Below are positions 50,174 through 58,695 of a stretch of DNA of 64,000 bases, one piece after another. The notes beneath the pieces are model-generated. The model was given only the letters and a program-made list of their open reading frames with translations, searched no databases and was not told the origin of the DNA. The position numbers and the translations under genes were made by a program. The number at the start of each line of letters is the position of its first letter. The first letter of the stretch is position 1. The DNA is from Actinacidiphila epipremni (GTDB lineage Bacteria; Actinomycetota; Actinomycetes; Streptomycetales; Streptomycetaceae), in NCBI RefSeq assembly GCF_012034175.1, contig NZ_JAATEJ010000015.1, forward strand, positions 124,001 to 188,000. Direction: 5' to 3'.

Positions 50174-50902
50174 ATGTCCAAGCCGTTCGAGATCGTCCGT
50201 GAATTCGAGGTCGGGTCGCCCCCCGAGGATGTCTTCGCGGCCGTCACCACCGGTACCGCCGGATGGCTGTTCCCGATGGAGTTCGAGCCCCGGGTCGGCG
50301 GCGCGGCCGGCTTCGGCGGCACCCTCACCGCGTGGGACCCGCCGCACCGCGTCACCGCCCGCACCGAGTCGCCCGACGGCGTCCACGGTCAGACCCTCAA
50401 CCAGCTCGACGAGCTCATCGAGCCCCGCGAGGGCGGCGGCTCCTGGGTGCGGTACGTGCACAGCGGCATCTTCGTCGACGACTGGGACAACCAGTACGAC
50501 GGCGCCGACCGCCACACCGACTTCTATCTGCACACCCTCCGCCAGTACCTGGCGCACTTCAACCGGCGCCCGGTCGTCTTCGCCGCCGCGGACGGTCCCG
50601 CCGCGGCCGGCGCCCCCGACGCGTTGGAGCGCGCCGCCCGGGCCCTCGGACTGCCCGGGGACGCCGCGCCGGGCACGACCGTCGAGGCGGACCTGCCCGG
50701 TGCCGGGCGGGTGCCGGCCGTACTGGACTATCGGGACGCCTATTTCATCGGGCTGCGCACCGGCGACGCGATGTACCGCGTCTTCGGCCGTCACCATTTC
50801 GGGGCAACCGTGGGCCTCGCCGTCCACGACTTCGCCCCCGGCGCCGACGCCGCCCGCAACACCGCCGCCGCGGCGGTATGGCTTGCCCGCGCCTACTCCT
50901 GA
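50174..50902 (+). CDS. SRPBCC/AHSA1-type protein
   Basis: A 242-residue protein. The N-terminal half (residues 1-145) is an AHSA1-like helix-grip domain: FEIVREFEVGSPPEDVFAAV, WLFPMEFEPRVGG and FYLHTLRQYLAHFNRRPVVF. The C-terminal 90 residues (VEADLPGAGRVPAVLDYRDA onward) look like a second, degenerate copy of a similar sheet. Pairing with an ArsR-like regulator is a common layout for ligand-sensing SRPBCC proteins. AAGAAGAGG precedes the ATG. Ligand unknown. Confidence 0.82.
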   Translation: MSKPFEIVREFEVGSPPEDVFAAVTTGTAGWLFPMEFEPRVGGAAGFGGTLTAWDPPHRVTARTESPDGVHGQTLNQLDELIEPREGGGSWVRYVHSGIFVDDWDNQYDGADRHTDFYLHTLRQYLAHFNRRPVVFAAADGPAAAGAPDALERAARALGLPGDAAPGTTVEADLPGAGRVPAVLDYRDAYFIGLRTGDAMYRVFGRHHFGATVGLAVHDFAPGADAARNTAAAAVWLARAYS

Positions 50903-50987
50903 CGCGCCGCCAGGCCGCCCCGGCGGCCCCTCCGGGCCGTTCCGCGCCCCGGGGACCCGCCGCGGCGGGCGGGGTACGGTGGCGGTC

Positions 50988-51680
50988 ATGGCGACTTACG
51001 TCCTCGTCCCCGGCGCCGACGGCCAGGGCTGGTACTGGCATCTGGTCGAGCCCGAACTGCGCGCCCACGGCCACACCGTGGTCACCGTGACGCTGCCGTC
51101 GCACGAGTCGGCCGGCCTCGACGCCTTCGCCGACGCGATCGCCGAGGCCGTACGGGCGGCGGCGCCGGCCCCGCCGCACCCGGTGGTGCTGGTCGCCCAG
51201 TCCCTCGGCGGCTTCTCCGCACCGCTGGCCTGCGACCGGATCGGCGCCGACCGCATCGTGCTGGTCAACGCGATGGTGCCGCGGCCCGGCGAGAGCGCGG
51301 GGGAGTGGTGGGGCAACACCGGGCAGGCCGACGCCAGGGCCGCGTACGCCAAGGCCGACGGCCGCGACCCGGACGCCGCCTTCGACGCGCGCACGGACTT
51401 CTTCCACGACGTCCCCGACGCCGTCACCGAGGAGGCGCTCGCCGCGCCTCAGGCGGGACCGCCCGCCGCGGTCTTCGCCCAGCCGTGGCCGCTGGCCTCC
51501 TGGCCGGATGTGCCGACCCGGTTCCTGCAGGGCCGTGAGGACCGGTTCTTCCCGCTGGAGTTCCAGCGGGAGGTGGTGCGCGAGCGGCTGGGCATCGACG
51601 TGGAGGTGCTGCCCGGCGGGCACCTGCCGGCCCTCAGCCGTCCGCGTGAACTGGCGGCGGAGTTGCTCAAAGAGGCGTGA
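50988..51680 (+). CDS. Alpha/beta hydrolase
   Basis: A 230-residue esterase-type hydrolase. It has the oxyanion strand TYVLVPGADGQGWYWH, nucleophile elbow VLVAQSLGGFSAP (Ser), Asp in FLQGREDRFFP and the terminal His in LPGGHLPALSRP. It resembles the small methylesterase/salicylate-esterase-like group common in actinomycetes. The start at 50988 (MATYVLV) has no strong ribosome site. No neighbour suggests a substrate. Confidence 0.85.
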   Translation: MATYVLVPGADGQGWYWHLVEPELRAHGHTVVTVTLPSHESAGLDAFADAIAEAVRAAAPAPPHPVVLVAQSLGGFSAPLACDRIGADRIVLVNAMVPRPGESAGEWWGNTGQADARAAYAKADGRDPDAAFDARTDFFHDVPDAVTEEALAAPQAGPPAAVFAQPWPLASWPDVPTRFLQGREDRFFPLEFQREVVRERLGIDVEVLPGGHLPALSRPRELAAELLKEA

Positions 51681-51792
51681 TGGCGCCCCGCTTCGGCCGA
51701 CGATGGGTGCGAATGTGGATGTGCAGGATGAAACGGGCGTCCTTGGGGGCTGGGTGACGGGTGGGAGCCGGGTGTTTGCGAGGATCGTGCCG

Positions 51793-52737
51793 ATGACTGC
51801 CACTCCCGCCGACGCGTACGCCGACCGCACGCGCGCCGCCGCACCCCGCCCCGAGGCCGCCGGCCTGCCAGGCGGCGGCACGGGCGGCGCCGAGGACCGT
51901 AGGCGCAACCGGCACCGCAGACCGCGCCGCCGCAAGTGGCGCACGGCGGTCGCGGTCGTCGCGGGAGCCGCGGCGGTCGCGGCGGCAGCCGCCGGCTATC
52001 TGGTCGTCACCGGCCACTCCTCCGGGGTGGCCCAGCGCGGCGTCACCGCCGGGCACGCGGGCCTGCCGGGTGCGGCGCGCGCCGCCGAGGGCCCGCCCGG
52101 CTCCGGTGCCGCGGGCGCGGCGCCGACCGTCTCGCCGCCCGGTTCGCTGCCGGCGATCAGCGGCCTCGGGCCGCAGACCCGCGCGGAGATCCCGGCCCGC
52201 AGCCGCCAGGTGCTGGTCGCCTCGGGAGAGGCGAAGGACTCCTCCACCAGCGTCGTGACGCTGTGGACGAAGACCGCGAACGGCCGCTGGCTGCCCGGCT
52301 CGGCGTGGCCGGCCCACAACGCGCTGCGCGGCTGGACCGACAACCACCACGCGAGCGACCTGCACAGCCCGATCGGCGTGTTCACCCTCAGCGACGCCGG
52401 CGGCTTCGAGCCCGACCCCGGCACGAAGCTGCCCTACCACCACTCCGCGAAATTCCGCGCCGGCGGCGTCGGCTTCGACGGCGAGCCGCTGGACGAGGCG
52501 TTCGACTACGTCATCGCGATCGACTACAACCGCGTCCCCGGCACCTCCCCGCTGGACGGCACCCAGCCGATGGGCGAGGACCGCGGCGGCGGCATCTGGG
52601 TGCACGTCGACCACGGCGGCCCCACGCACGGCTGCGTCAGCGTCTCCGCCGACCACATGGTCGACCTGCTGCACACCCTGCAGCCCGCCGACCACCCGGT
52701 GATCGTCATGGGCGACCGCGGCTCGCTGGCCTCCTGA
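51793..52737 (+). CDS. L,D-transpeptidase-fold protein (YkuD), membrane-anchored
   Basis: A 314-residue cell-wall enzyme. A basic N-terminus (RRRNRHRRPRRRKWR) precedes a single helix (VAVVAGAAAVAAAAAGYLVV, about residues 56-75), so the rest is outside. The catalytic motif is VHVDHGGPTHGCVSVS, with the nucleophilic cysteine near residue 281. The YkuD fold forms or remodels 3-3 cross-links in peptidoglycan, but this branch (with TLWTKTANGRWLPG) resembles exported L,D-transpeptidase-like proteins of undefined substrate. ATG 51793 follows GAGGA by 8 bp; GTG 51787 is also in frame. Confidence 0.85.
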   Translation: MTATPADAYADRTRAAAPRPEAAGLPGGGTGGAEDRRRNRHRRPRRRKWRTAVAVVAGAAAVAAAAAGYLVVTGHSSGVAQRGVTAGHAGLPGAARAAEGPPGSGAAGAAPTVSPPGSLPAISGLGPQTRAEIPARSRQVLVASGEAKDSSTSVVTLWTKTANGRWLPGSAWPAHNALRGWTDNHHASDLHSPIGVFTLSDAGGFEPDPGTKLPYHHSAKFRAGGVGFDGEPLDEAFDYVIAIDYNRVPGTSPLDGTQPMGEDRGGGIWVHVDHGGPTHGCVSVSADHMVDLLHTLQPADHPVIVMGDRGSLAS

Positions 52738-52948
52738 GACGCCGCCGGTCCCGACGCCGCGTCAGCTCCCGGGCGGGGGGCGGCGAGCCGGGTTACTCCA
52801 CCGGGAGTACGCCGTCCGGGCGAGGCCGCTGACCCGGGGAGTAGCCGGAAAACATACCGGGGGCCGATGTCACATCGCGGCCGGTCGGGGAGTCTAGAGG
52901 GCAGGACGGAGGGCCCGACGTCCCCGGGTGGCAAGGGAGGCAATCGGC

Positions 52949-53338
52949 ATGGACGACGAACGGGAACTGGCCGAGTTCGCGCGGCGCTGGAGCGAGGCGG
53001 AGCTGCGCGGGGACGTGGCGGCGCTGGACGAACTGCTCACCGACGACTTCACGGCCGTGGGCCCGCAGGGCTTCGTGCTGGACAAGAAGCAGTGGATCGA
53101 CCGCTATGCGTCGGGCGCGCTCATACACGACGCCTTCACCTGGGAGGAGGTCACGGTCCGCAGGCACGGGCGGGCCGCGGTCGCGGTGGGCGTCCAGGGG
53201 CAGCAGAGCGTCTACGACGGGCGTGACGCGGACGGCCACTTCCGCGTCACCCAGATGATCGTCGCGGACGGTGCACAGTGGAAGCTGGCCGCTGTGCACC
53301 TCAGCCCGACCGGCGGCCGGACCCCGCTGAACGACTGA
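52949..53338 (+). CDS. SnoaL/NTF2-like protein
   Basis: A 129-residue cone-fold protein. The pattern RELAEFARRWSEAELRGD, LDELLTDDFTAVGPQGFVLD and FRVTQMIVADGAQWKLAAVH is the DUF4440/SnoaL-like signature. Some members are isomerases or hydrolases; many have no known activity. The start is ATG 52949, which has AAGGGAGG 10 bp upstream; the in-frame GTG at 52928 lacks one. A single gene, ending at a strong terminator. Confidence 0.82.
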   Translation: MDDERELAEFARRWSEAELRGDVAALDELLTDDFTAVGPQGFVLDKKQWIDRYASGALIHDAFTWEEVTVRRHGRAAVAVGVQGQQSVYDGRDADGHFRVTQMIVADGAQWKLAAVHLSPTGGRTPLND

Positions 53339-53342
53339 CCGT

Positions 53343-53373
53343 CACCGGGCGCCCTCGCAGCGAGCGCCCGGTG
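53343..53373. terminator. Bidirectional terminator between SnoaL-like and PI-PLC genes
   Basis: CACCGGGCGC (53343-53352) pairs perfectly with GCGCCCGGTG (53364-53373), and TCG/CGA extend the stem inside a 2-nt bulge. It lies 5 bp past one stop and 23 bp from the convergent stop. Confidence 0.75.
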
Positions 53374-53395
53374 GGGAGCCCGGTGGAGCGGGGCC

Positions 53396-54499
53396 TCAGC
53401 CGCGCGGCAGCACCAGCGACTGGACCTGCGGCAGGCCCCGCCAGTCGTTGGAGGCCACCGTGGCGTGCGCCTTGGCGAGCTGGGCGACCCTGGCCTGCGC
53501 GTCGGCCGGCGCGGGGTTCACGTCGTCCAGCGCGGGCGCCACGTTCTGCGAGTCGGTCATGAAGAGCAGGTAGTGGTGGCTGTCGTACCAGGAGGTGTCG
53601 ATACTGCCGTTCAGATACGTGGCGGCGTCACCGTCGAAGGCCACGAACCACGGCCGCAGGGAGGTGTCGGAGTAGCGGGTCCGGGGGTCGCCGGCCTGGG
53701 CGTTGTGGACCGAGGGGAAGACGTTGGCCTGCGCGGTCTTGCCCTGGCTGTGCAGGTCCCGCAGGTAGCCGGCGTACTCGCGGTCCGTCCACAGCGAGTC
53801 GGTGGGGTTGGCCTCCTCGACCGTGCCGGGGATGACCTCCAGCAGCACCTTGCCCGCGAGCTGCGCGCGGGTGGGCCAGTTGCCGGCGGTGGCGGCCTCG
53901 TCGAGCGTGGCGTACTGCCCGCCGCCGGGCTTGGCGAGCAGGTCGGCGGGCTTGAAGACCAGGCTGCCCAGGTGCGCGCTGATCGACTGGTCGAGCTTGG
54001 CGGGGCTCATCCCGAAGGTGGCCTGGAAGCCGGCCTTCATCTCCAGCTTGATGACGAGCGGGCCGTGGCCGGGGTGGGCGCCCAGCCACACCCGGACGTC
54101 GTCGAGGCAGCTCTCCAGGTCCTTGTTGGCGCCGCCGGTGTAGAGCTGGGCGGGGGTGGAGGCGTTGACGCAGTTGTTGCTGTTGCCGAGCGGGTTGGAG
54201 TGGCTGACTTTCCACTCCTGGGTGATGAAGTCGTCCCATACGTCGAGCTCGATCATCGACGTGCCGGTGTCGAGGGCCTGGGCGAGATAGCTGAAGGAGG
54301 CCGGGTCGTAACTGTTGTGCAGGCCCGACGTGGTGGTGCCGGACAGCGGCAGGGCGTCGGTGTCGGCGGCCGAGGCGCTGCCGCCGGGGCCGGCGACGGT
54401 GAGGGCGAGGCATGCCGCGAGCGCGCCGAGCAGCGCGGTGCGTGCGGTGCGCCGGGTGGCGGGGCGCATCGGAAGGCGGCGGGTGAACGGACCGGTCAC
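53396..54499 (-). CDS. Secreted phosphatidylinositol-specific phospholipase C (C1-like)
   Basis: A 367-residue exported enzyme. The signal has RRTARTALL then a hydrophobic core ending GGSASAADT near residue 45; RR suggests Tat or Sec export. Catalytic histidines are in TSGLHNSYDPASF and EWKVSHSNPLG, and the metal-type residues in MIELDVWDDF and LVIKLEMKAG fit the Ca-dependent Streptomyces PI-PLC branch. Products would be inositol phosphate and diacylglycerol. GTG 54499 has GGAGG 5 bp upstream, which fixes the start. It converges on the SnoaL-like gene. Confidence 0.88.
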   Translation of the reverse strand: MTGPFTRRLPMRPATRRTARTALLGALAACLALTVAGPGGSASAADTDALPLSGTTTSGLHNSYDPASFSYLAQALDTGTSMIELDVWDDFITQEWKVSHSNPLGNSNNCVNASTPAQLYTGGANKDLESCLDDVRVWLGAHPGHGPLVIKLEMKAGFQATFGMSPAKLDQSISAHLGSLVFKPADLLAKPGGGQYATLDEAATAGNWPTRAQLAGKVLLEVIPGTVEEANPTDSLWTDREYAGYLRDLHSQGKTAQANVFPSVHNAQAGDPRTRYSDTSLRPWFVAFDGDAATYLNGSIDTSWYDSHHYLLFMTDSQNVAPALDDVNPAPADAQARVAQLAKAHATVASNDWRGLPQVQSLVLPRG

Positions 54500-54652
54500 G
54501 TAGTCCTCCTGTGGGGGTGGCTCTCCGTCAGGACGGTGACGCCCGTGTGTAAAGCGACGGAGACATGACACGTAACACGGCCTGCATAACTGCTGTCGCC
54601 TCCGAGTTCGGCCAACTCGGCGACGGGAGTGGCGGGATGTGATGCGTGGGGC

Positions 54653-54976
54653 TCAGGGCACGGAGAGGAGGCGGAGCAGGGCGGTGGTCGCCGCGGCGAC
54701 CAGGACGACGGCGAGGAAGGGGGCCTTGCGCCAGGCGCACAGGGCGCCGGCGGCGACGCCGGCCGGGCGGGCGGGGCCGGTCAGGGAGTGGGCGTCGGTG
54801 AGCGCCGAGGTGGCGACGAGGGCGGCGAGCAGGACGACGACGGCGACGTTCAGCAGCCGTTCGGCCTGCGGCGGCAGGGTGACGCGGGAGCGCAGGGCCG
54901 GGCCGGCGAGGCGGAAGGCAAAGGTGCCGGCGGCCAGGACGGCGGTGGCGGCGAGCAGTTCGGGGGTGGTGCTCAT
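54653..54976 (-). CDS. azlD: AzlD branched-chain amino-acid exporter subunit
   Basis: A 107-residue protein with four helices (for example LLAATAVLAAGTFAFRLAGP and LLNVAVVVLLAALVATSAL). It pairs with AzlC to export branched-chain or related amino acids. The ATG overlaps the azlC stop (ATGA). A divergent XRE-cupin regulator lies on the other side of azlC. Confidence 0.88.
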   Translation of the reverse strand: MSTTPELLAATAVLAAGTFAFRLAGPALRSRVTLPPQAERLLNVAVVVLLAALVATSALTDAHSLTGPARPAGVAAGALCAWRKAPFLAVVLVAAATTALLRLLSVP

Positions 54977-55746
54977 CGGGGGCTCTTCTCGGTGGTGGGG
55001 GTGCCGGGCGCGGGCGCGGCGGTGCTGCCCGTGCCGGCCGGTCGGTCCGGTCGGTCGGCGCGGTCCCGACGGGCGGGGCGGGCGGCGGCGACCCCGGCGA
55101 GGGCGAGCAGGACGGGCAGGCCCGCGGGCAGGAAGGCAGTGGTGGCCAGGGCGACGAGCATGCCGGTGAGGGCGGCGCGGCGGGTGGCTGCGGTACGCAG
55201 GGAGGGGAGCAGCAGGGCGACGAGGACCGCGGGGAAGGCGGCGTCGAGGCCGAGGGAGTCGGTGTCGCCGACCGCGCGACCGCCGAGGACGCCGAGGACG
55301 ACGCCGGCGTTCCAGGCGGCGAAGAGGCCGGTGCCGCACAGCCAGTACGCGGTGCGGCGGCGGGCGGGTTCGGGCTGGGCGAGGGCGAAGGCGACCGTCT
55401 CGTCGACCATCAGATGGCTGCCGGCGATCCGGCGCGGCCACCCGGTGCCGAAGACGTCGCCGACCGCGAAGCCGAAGGGGAGGTGACGGGCGTTCACCAG
55501 CAGCCCGGCGGCCACCGCGGCGGCCGGGTTGCCGCCCGCCGCGACCAGGCCGACGAAGAGGAACTGCGCGGCGCCCGCGAAGACGACCAGTGACATCAGC
55601 ACGGGCAGCCAGGGCGGCAGGCCGAGGCCGACGGAGATCGTGCCGAAGGACACCCCGACGACCGCGTCGGCGGCGCACACCAACGCGATGTCCCGTGCGG
55701 GACCGGAGGAGGAGAGGGCTCGTATAGTTCGCCGTATCGAACGCAT
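54973..55746 (-). CDS. azlC: AzlC branched-chain amino-acid exporter subunit
   Basis: A 257-residue membrane protein with about seven helices. It is recognised by AADAVVGVSFGTISVGLGLP, the FAGAAQFLFVGLVAAGGNP segment and LLVNARHLPFGFAVGD, all characteristic of AzlC. ATG 55746 has no ribosome site, so translation may be leaderless. Putative regulator sites flank and overlap the first codons. Substrate is inferred from the family. Confidence 0.9.
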   Translation of the reverse strand: MRSIRRTIRALSSSGPARDIALVCAADAVVGVSFGTISVGLGLPPWLPVLMSLVVFAGAAQFLFVGLVAAGGNPAAAVAAGLLVNARHLPFGFAVGDVFGTGWPRRIAGSHLMVDETVAFALAQPEPARRRTAYWLCGTGLFAAWNAGVVLGVLGGRAVGDTDSLGLDAAFPAVLVALLLPSLRTAATRRAALTGMLVALATTAFLPAGLPVLLALAGVAAARPARRDRADRPDRPAGTGSTAAPAPGTPTTEKSPR

Positions 55747-55792
55747 CGCCGTTTATGGTGAACACCGCGGCACTCGTTCGTCAAGGCGAACG
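55726..55792. promoter_or_regulatory. Paired GTTCG-N6-CGAAC sites in the azlCD/XRE divergent region
   Basis: AGTTCG-CCGTAT-CGAACG (55726-55743) and CGTTCG-TCAAGG-CGAACG (55775-55792) share arm sequence and spacing. The second is perfect. Their centres are 49 bp apart, and a CGAACG half site follows at 55810-55815. They are probably bound by the XRE-cupin regulator encoded rightward. Confidence 0.6.
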
Positions 55793-55836
55793 TGCCGACT
55801 GATATACCGAACGAAGCCGAGAAGGGAGCGACCCTC

Positions 55837-56421
55837 GTGCCCGAGCCCGTGCCTGAGGACGAGAAACCCGCCGGCGGGCCGCCGCTCGCCGTGATCGCGG
55901 CCTCCTTGCAGCGGGAACGGCGGCGCGCCGGGCTGTCGTTGGCGGAGGTGGCGCGGCGGGCCGGGATCGCCAAGTCGACACTGTCGCAGCTGGAGTCCGG
56001 CACCGGGAACCCCAGCGTGGAGACGCTGTGGGCGCTCAGCGTCACCCTCGACGTGCCGTTCGCCCAGCTCGTGGAGCCGCCGCGGCCCCAGGTGCAGGTC
56101 ATCAGGGCGGGCGAGGGCCCGGCGTTCGCCGCCGAGCGGGCCGACTACGTCGCGACGCTGCTCGCCTCGTCGCCGCCCAACACCCGGCGGGACATCTACC
56201 TGGTGACCGCGCAGCCCGGCAGTTCACGCGACTCGGACCCGCACATGCCGGGCGTCGTGGAGCATGTGGTGCTGAGCAGCGGGCGGGCGCTGGTCGGGGT
56301 CGCCGAGGAGCCGGTCGAGCTGGCGCCCGGCGACTACATCGCCTACCCGGGGGACATCGCGCATGTCTTCCGGGCGCTGGAGCCGGACACCCGGGCGGTG
56401 CTCGTCCAGGAACACCGCTGA
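55837..56421 (+). CDS. XRE-family regulator with C-terminal cupin
   Basis: A 194-residue regulator. The HTH is LSLAEVARRAGIAKSTLSQL near residues 35-55, followed by SGTGNPSVETLWALS. The cupin begins about residue 90, with HMPGVVEHVVLSSGRALVG and APGDYIAYPGDIAHVFRAL. Such proteins often repress exporter genes and sense an amino acid through the cupin. GTG 55837 follows AAGGGAG by 8 bp; a GTG at 55792 would overlap the operator. It diverges from azlCD, its likely target. Confidence 0.9.
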   Translation: MPEPVPEDEKPAGGPPLAVIAASLQRERRRAGLSLAEVARRAGIAKSTLSQLESGTGNPSVETLWALSVTLDVPFAQLVEPPRPQVQVIRAGEGPAFAAERADYVATLLASSPPNTRRDIYLVTAQPGSSRDSDPHMPGVVEHVVLSSGRALVGVAEEPVELAPGDYIAYPGDIAHVFRALEPDTRAVLVQEHR

Positions 56422-56539
56422 GCCGCCTGCCCAACGCCCGCTCGCGGCTCGCGGCTTGCCGCTCCCGGCCGGTCGCCGGGCCGCCACGCCGCCATGCCGT
56501 CACGCCGCCATGTCCACCGACCCGCAGGGAGCAGCCGTC

Positions 56540-57358
56540 ATGCCGGAAGAGCCCGAGGCCCCGCAGGCTCCGCAGGACCCGCAGCAGCCGCCCGCCGTAC
56601 GGACCGAGCGCAACGGGCCGGTGACCACGGTGGTGCTGTCCCGGCCCGCGGTCCGCAACGCGGTGGACGGCCCCACCGCGCGGGCCCTCGCCGACGCCTT
56701 CCGGGCGTTCGACGCCGACGAGGAGGCGTCGGTGGCCGTGCTCTGGGGGGAGGGCGGCACCTTCTGCGCGGGCGCCGACCTCGCCGCGTACGGGACGCCG
56801 CGCGCCAACCGCGTCGTGGCGCACGGGGACGGGGACGGGCCGATGGGGCCCACCCGGATGCGGCTCGGGAAGCCGGTGATCGCGGCGGTTGCCGGGCACG
56901 CCGTCGCGGGCGGGCTGGAACTGGCGCTGTGGTGCGACCTGCGGGTGGTGGAGGAGTCCGCGGTGTTCGGCGTGTTCTGCCGCCGCTGGGGCGTGCCGCT
57001 GATCGACGGCGGCACGGTGCGGCTGCCCCGGCTGGTCGGCATGGGCCGGGCGATGGACCTGGTGCTCACCGGCCGCCCGGTCGAGGCCGCAGAGGCGCGG
57101 GACATCGGGCTCGCCGACCGGGTCGTCCCGGACGGCACCGCCCGGGCCGCCGCCGAAGGGCTGGCCGCCGGGATCGCCGCCTTCCCCCAGACCTGCCTGC
57201 GCCAGGACCGGCTGTCCCTGCTCGACCAGCAGGGCCTGGGCGAAGCCGACGCCCTGGCCGCGGAGCTGGCCCATGGCCGGATCTCGCTGGCCGAGGCCGC
57301 GAGCGGGGTGTCCCGCTTCACCGCGGGCGAGGGCCGGCACGGCGCCTTCGGCGGCTGA
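56540..57358 (+). CDS. Crotonase-family enzyme (enoyl-CoA hydratase-like)
   Basis: A 272-residue acyl-CoA enzyme. The CoA/oxyanion segments are GTFCAGADLAA and AGHAVAGGLELALWCDLRV. The first catalytic glutamate is in GGLEL; the second position, PE in classical hydratases, reads VFCRRWGVPLIDGG, so cysteine occupies it and Asp follows nine residues on. Hydration, isomerisation or another crotonase reaction is therefore open. ATG 56540 has AGGGAG upstream; ATG 56510 is in frame but lacks one. It follows the XRE gene by 118 bp. Confidence 0.85.
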   Translation: MPEEPEAPQAPQDPQQPPAVRTERNGPVTTVVLSRPAVRNAVDGPTARALADAFRAFDADEEASVAVLWGEGGTFCAGADLAAYGTPRANRVVAHGDGDGPMGPTRMRLGKPVIAAVAGHAVAGGLELALWCDLRVVEESAVFGVFCRRWGVPLIDGGTVRLPRLVGMGRAMDLVLTGRPVEAAEARDIGLADRVVPDGTARAAAEGLAAGIAAFPQTCLRQDRLSLLDQQGLGEADALAAELAHGRISLAEAASGVSRFTAGEGRHGAFGG

Positions 57359-57374
57359 ACCGCCGCCCCCGGGG

Positions 57375-58538
57375 TCAGTGGCGGAAGAGCCGCAGCCGGG
57401 TGTGGACGAGGCAGACGCCGTGCTCACGGCAGGCGTCGGCGACCTCGCCGGAGCGGATGGAGCCGCCGGGCTCGGCGATCCAGCGCACCCCGTGCCGGGC
57501 GGCGTGGTCGACGTTGTCGCGGAAGGGCAGCGCGCCGTCCGAGGCGAAGGAGACGCCGTCGAGCCCCGCCAGCCACGCCCGGCGCTCGGCGTCGCCCAGG
57601 TTGCAGGCGGGAGCGGCGAGCGCCCGGCCGAACCGGGCCCGCTCGTCCGCGGTCATGTCGCCCTCGACGAACCGCACCTGCCAGTTGACCCGCTCCTGCC
57701 GCCGTACGCCCGGCAGGAAGTCCAGCGCCCGGACGGCCGGATGGCGCCGCAGCCACCAGGCGTCCGCCTTCGCGCCGGCCAGCCGCGTGCAGTCCACCCG
57801 CGACTGCTGGCCCGCGCCGATGCCGAGCGTCACCCCGTCGCGTACGTAGCAGACCGAGTTGGACTGCGTGTAGCGCACCACCGCGAGCCCCAGCAGCAGG
57901 TCCGCCCGCGCCCCGGGCGGCAGCGGCCCGCCGCACACCGGGTCGTCCAGCAGCGAGGAGTGCAGCGGCACGTCGTCGCGCTGCTGGGTGAGCCGCAGCC
58001 CGTGCACCTCCCGCTCCTCCTGAGCCGGCGGCACGAACCCCGGGTCGGCCTCGACGACCAGGAAGCCGCCCTTCTTCTTGCGCCGCAGCGCCGCCACCGT
58101 CCCCGGCTCGAAGCCGGGCGCGACGATCCCGTCGCTCACCACCTGCCCCAGCAGCTCGGCCAGCTCCGCGTCCACCGGGTGCGAGACCGCCGCGAAGTCG
58201 CCGTAGGAGGACTTCGGGTCGGCGTCCCGGGCCCGTACGTACGCGCTCGCCAGCGGACCGGCGTCCACGCCGATGCGGTAGAGGGCCGCGGTCGCCGCGT
58301 CCAGCGGCCCGGCCAGCGCCGCGCCCGCCGGCGAGACATGCTTGAAGGACGCCGCCGCCGGCCGCCCCAGCGCCGCCGCGGCCTCCCTGACCAGCTGCCA
58401 GCCGCTCAGCGCGTCCAGCAGGTTGATGTACGACGGCTCCCCGTTCAGCACCCGCACCGGCCACACGTCCGGGCGTACGGGCGCGGCGCTCGCCGCGGTC
58501 TGCTGGGGGTTGGTGCCGTAACGCAACGGCAGGTGCAT
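57375..58538 (-). CDS. Monofunctional AICAR transformylase (PurH C-domain homologue)
   Basis: A 387-residue stand-alone phosphoribosylaminoimidazolecarboxamide formyltransferase, transferring formyl from 10-formyl-tetrahydrofolate to AICAR (ZMP). The catalytic Lys-His is in ASFKHVSPAGAA, with LRYGTNPQQTA at the start, RYTQSNSVCYVRDG, and the C-terminal SDGALPFRDNVDHAARHGV. The IMP cyclohydrolase domain of ordinary PurH (about 200 N-terminal residues) is absent, so another enzyme must close the ring. ATG 58538 has AGGAGG upstream. A ZTP riboswitch in the leader ties expression to folate shortage. Confidence 0.9.
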   Translation of the reverse strand: MHLPLRYGTNPQQTAASAAPVRPDVWPVRVLNGEPSYINLLDALSGWQLVREAAAALGRPAAASFKHVSPAGAALAGPLDAATAALYRIGVDAGPLASAYVRARDADPKSSYGDFAAVSHPVDAELAELLGQVVSDGIVAPGFEPGTVAALRRKKKGGFLVVEADPGFVPPAQEEREVHGLRLTQQRDDVPLHSSLLDDPVCGGPLPPGARADLLLGLAVVRYTQSNSVCYVRDGVTLGIGAGQQSRVDCTRLAGAKADAWWLRRHPAVRALDFLPGVRRQERVNWQVRFVEGDMTADERARFGRALAAPACNLGDAERRAWLAGLDGVSFASDGALPFRDNVDHAARHGVRWIAEPGGSIRSGEVADACREHGVCLVHTRLRLFRH

Positions 58539-58539
58539 C

Positions 58540-58582
58540 CCGGGCCTCCTCGCGTCGGGAGCCCGGAACCCGGGCCCCGCGG
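58540..58582 (-). promoter_or_regulatory. Expression platform of the ZTP riboswitch
   Basis: Two exclusive pairings are visible: GGGGCCCGG-GTT-CCGGGCTCCC as a hairpin, or GGGCTCC pairing with the ribosome site in GGAGGCCC (58542-58549). There is no U-run. This suggests control of translation initiation rather than termination. Confidence 0.45.
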
Positions 58583-58590
58583 TGGCGGAA

Positions 58591-58672
58591 GGCGCCCAGG
58601 CGGTCGACGCTCACGCGAAGGGACGGCCGCTCCCCGGTGGTTGCCCACCCTCGCCAGTCGCGGCCGGCACCG
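58591..58672 (-). ncRNA. ZTP (pfl) riboswitch
   Basis: Leftward, the leader contains the invariant elements in order: CGCGACTGGCG, a GGGTGG-GCAA-CCACC hairpin, CCGGGGAGCG, a variable hairpin, then CCGCCTGGGC. These are the conserved joints of the pfl/ZTP motif, which senses ZMP/ZTP. The variable hairpin pairs GGCCGTC with GACC-type sequence. The downstream gene uses ZMP as substrate, as in known examples. Confidence 0.92.
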
Positions 58673-58695
58673 ACTCTAGCGGAGCGGGCGGTGGG

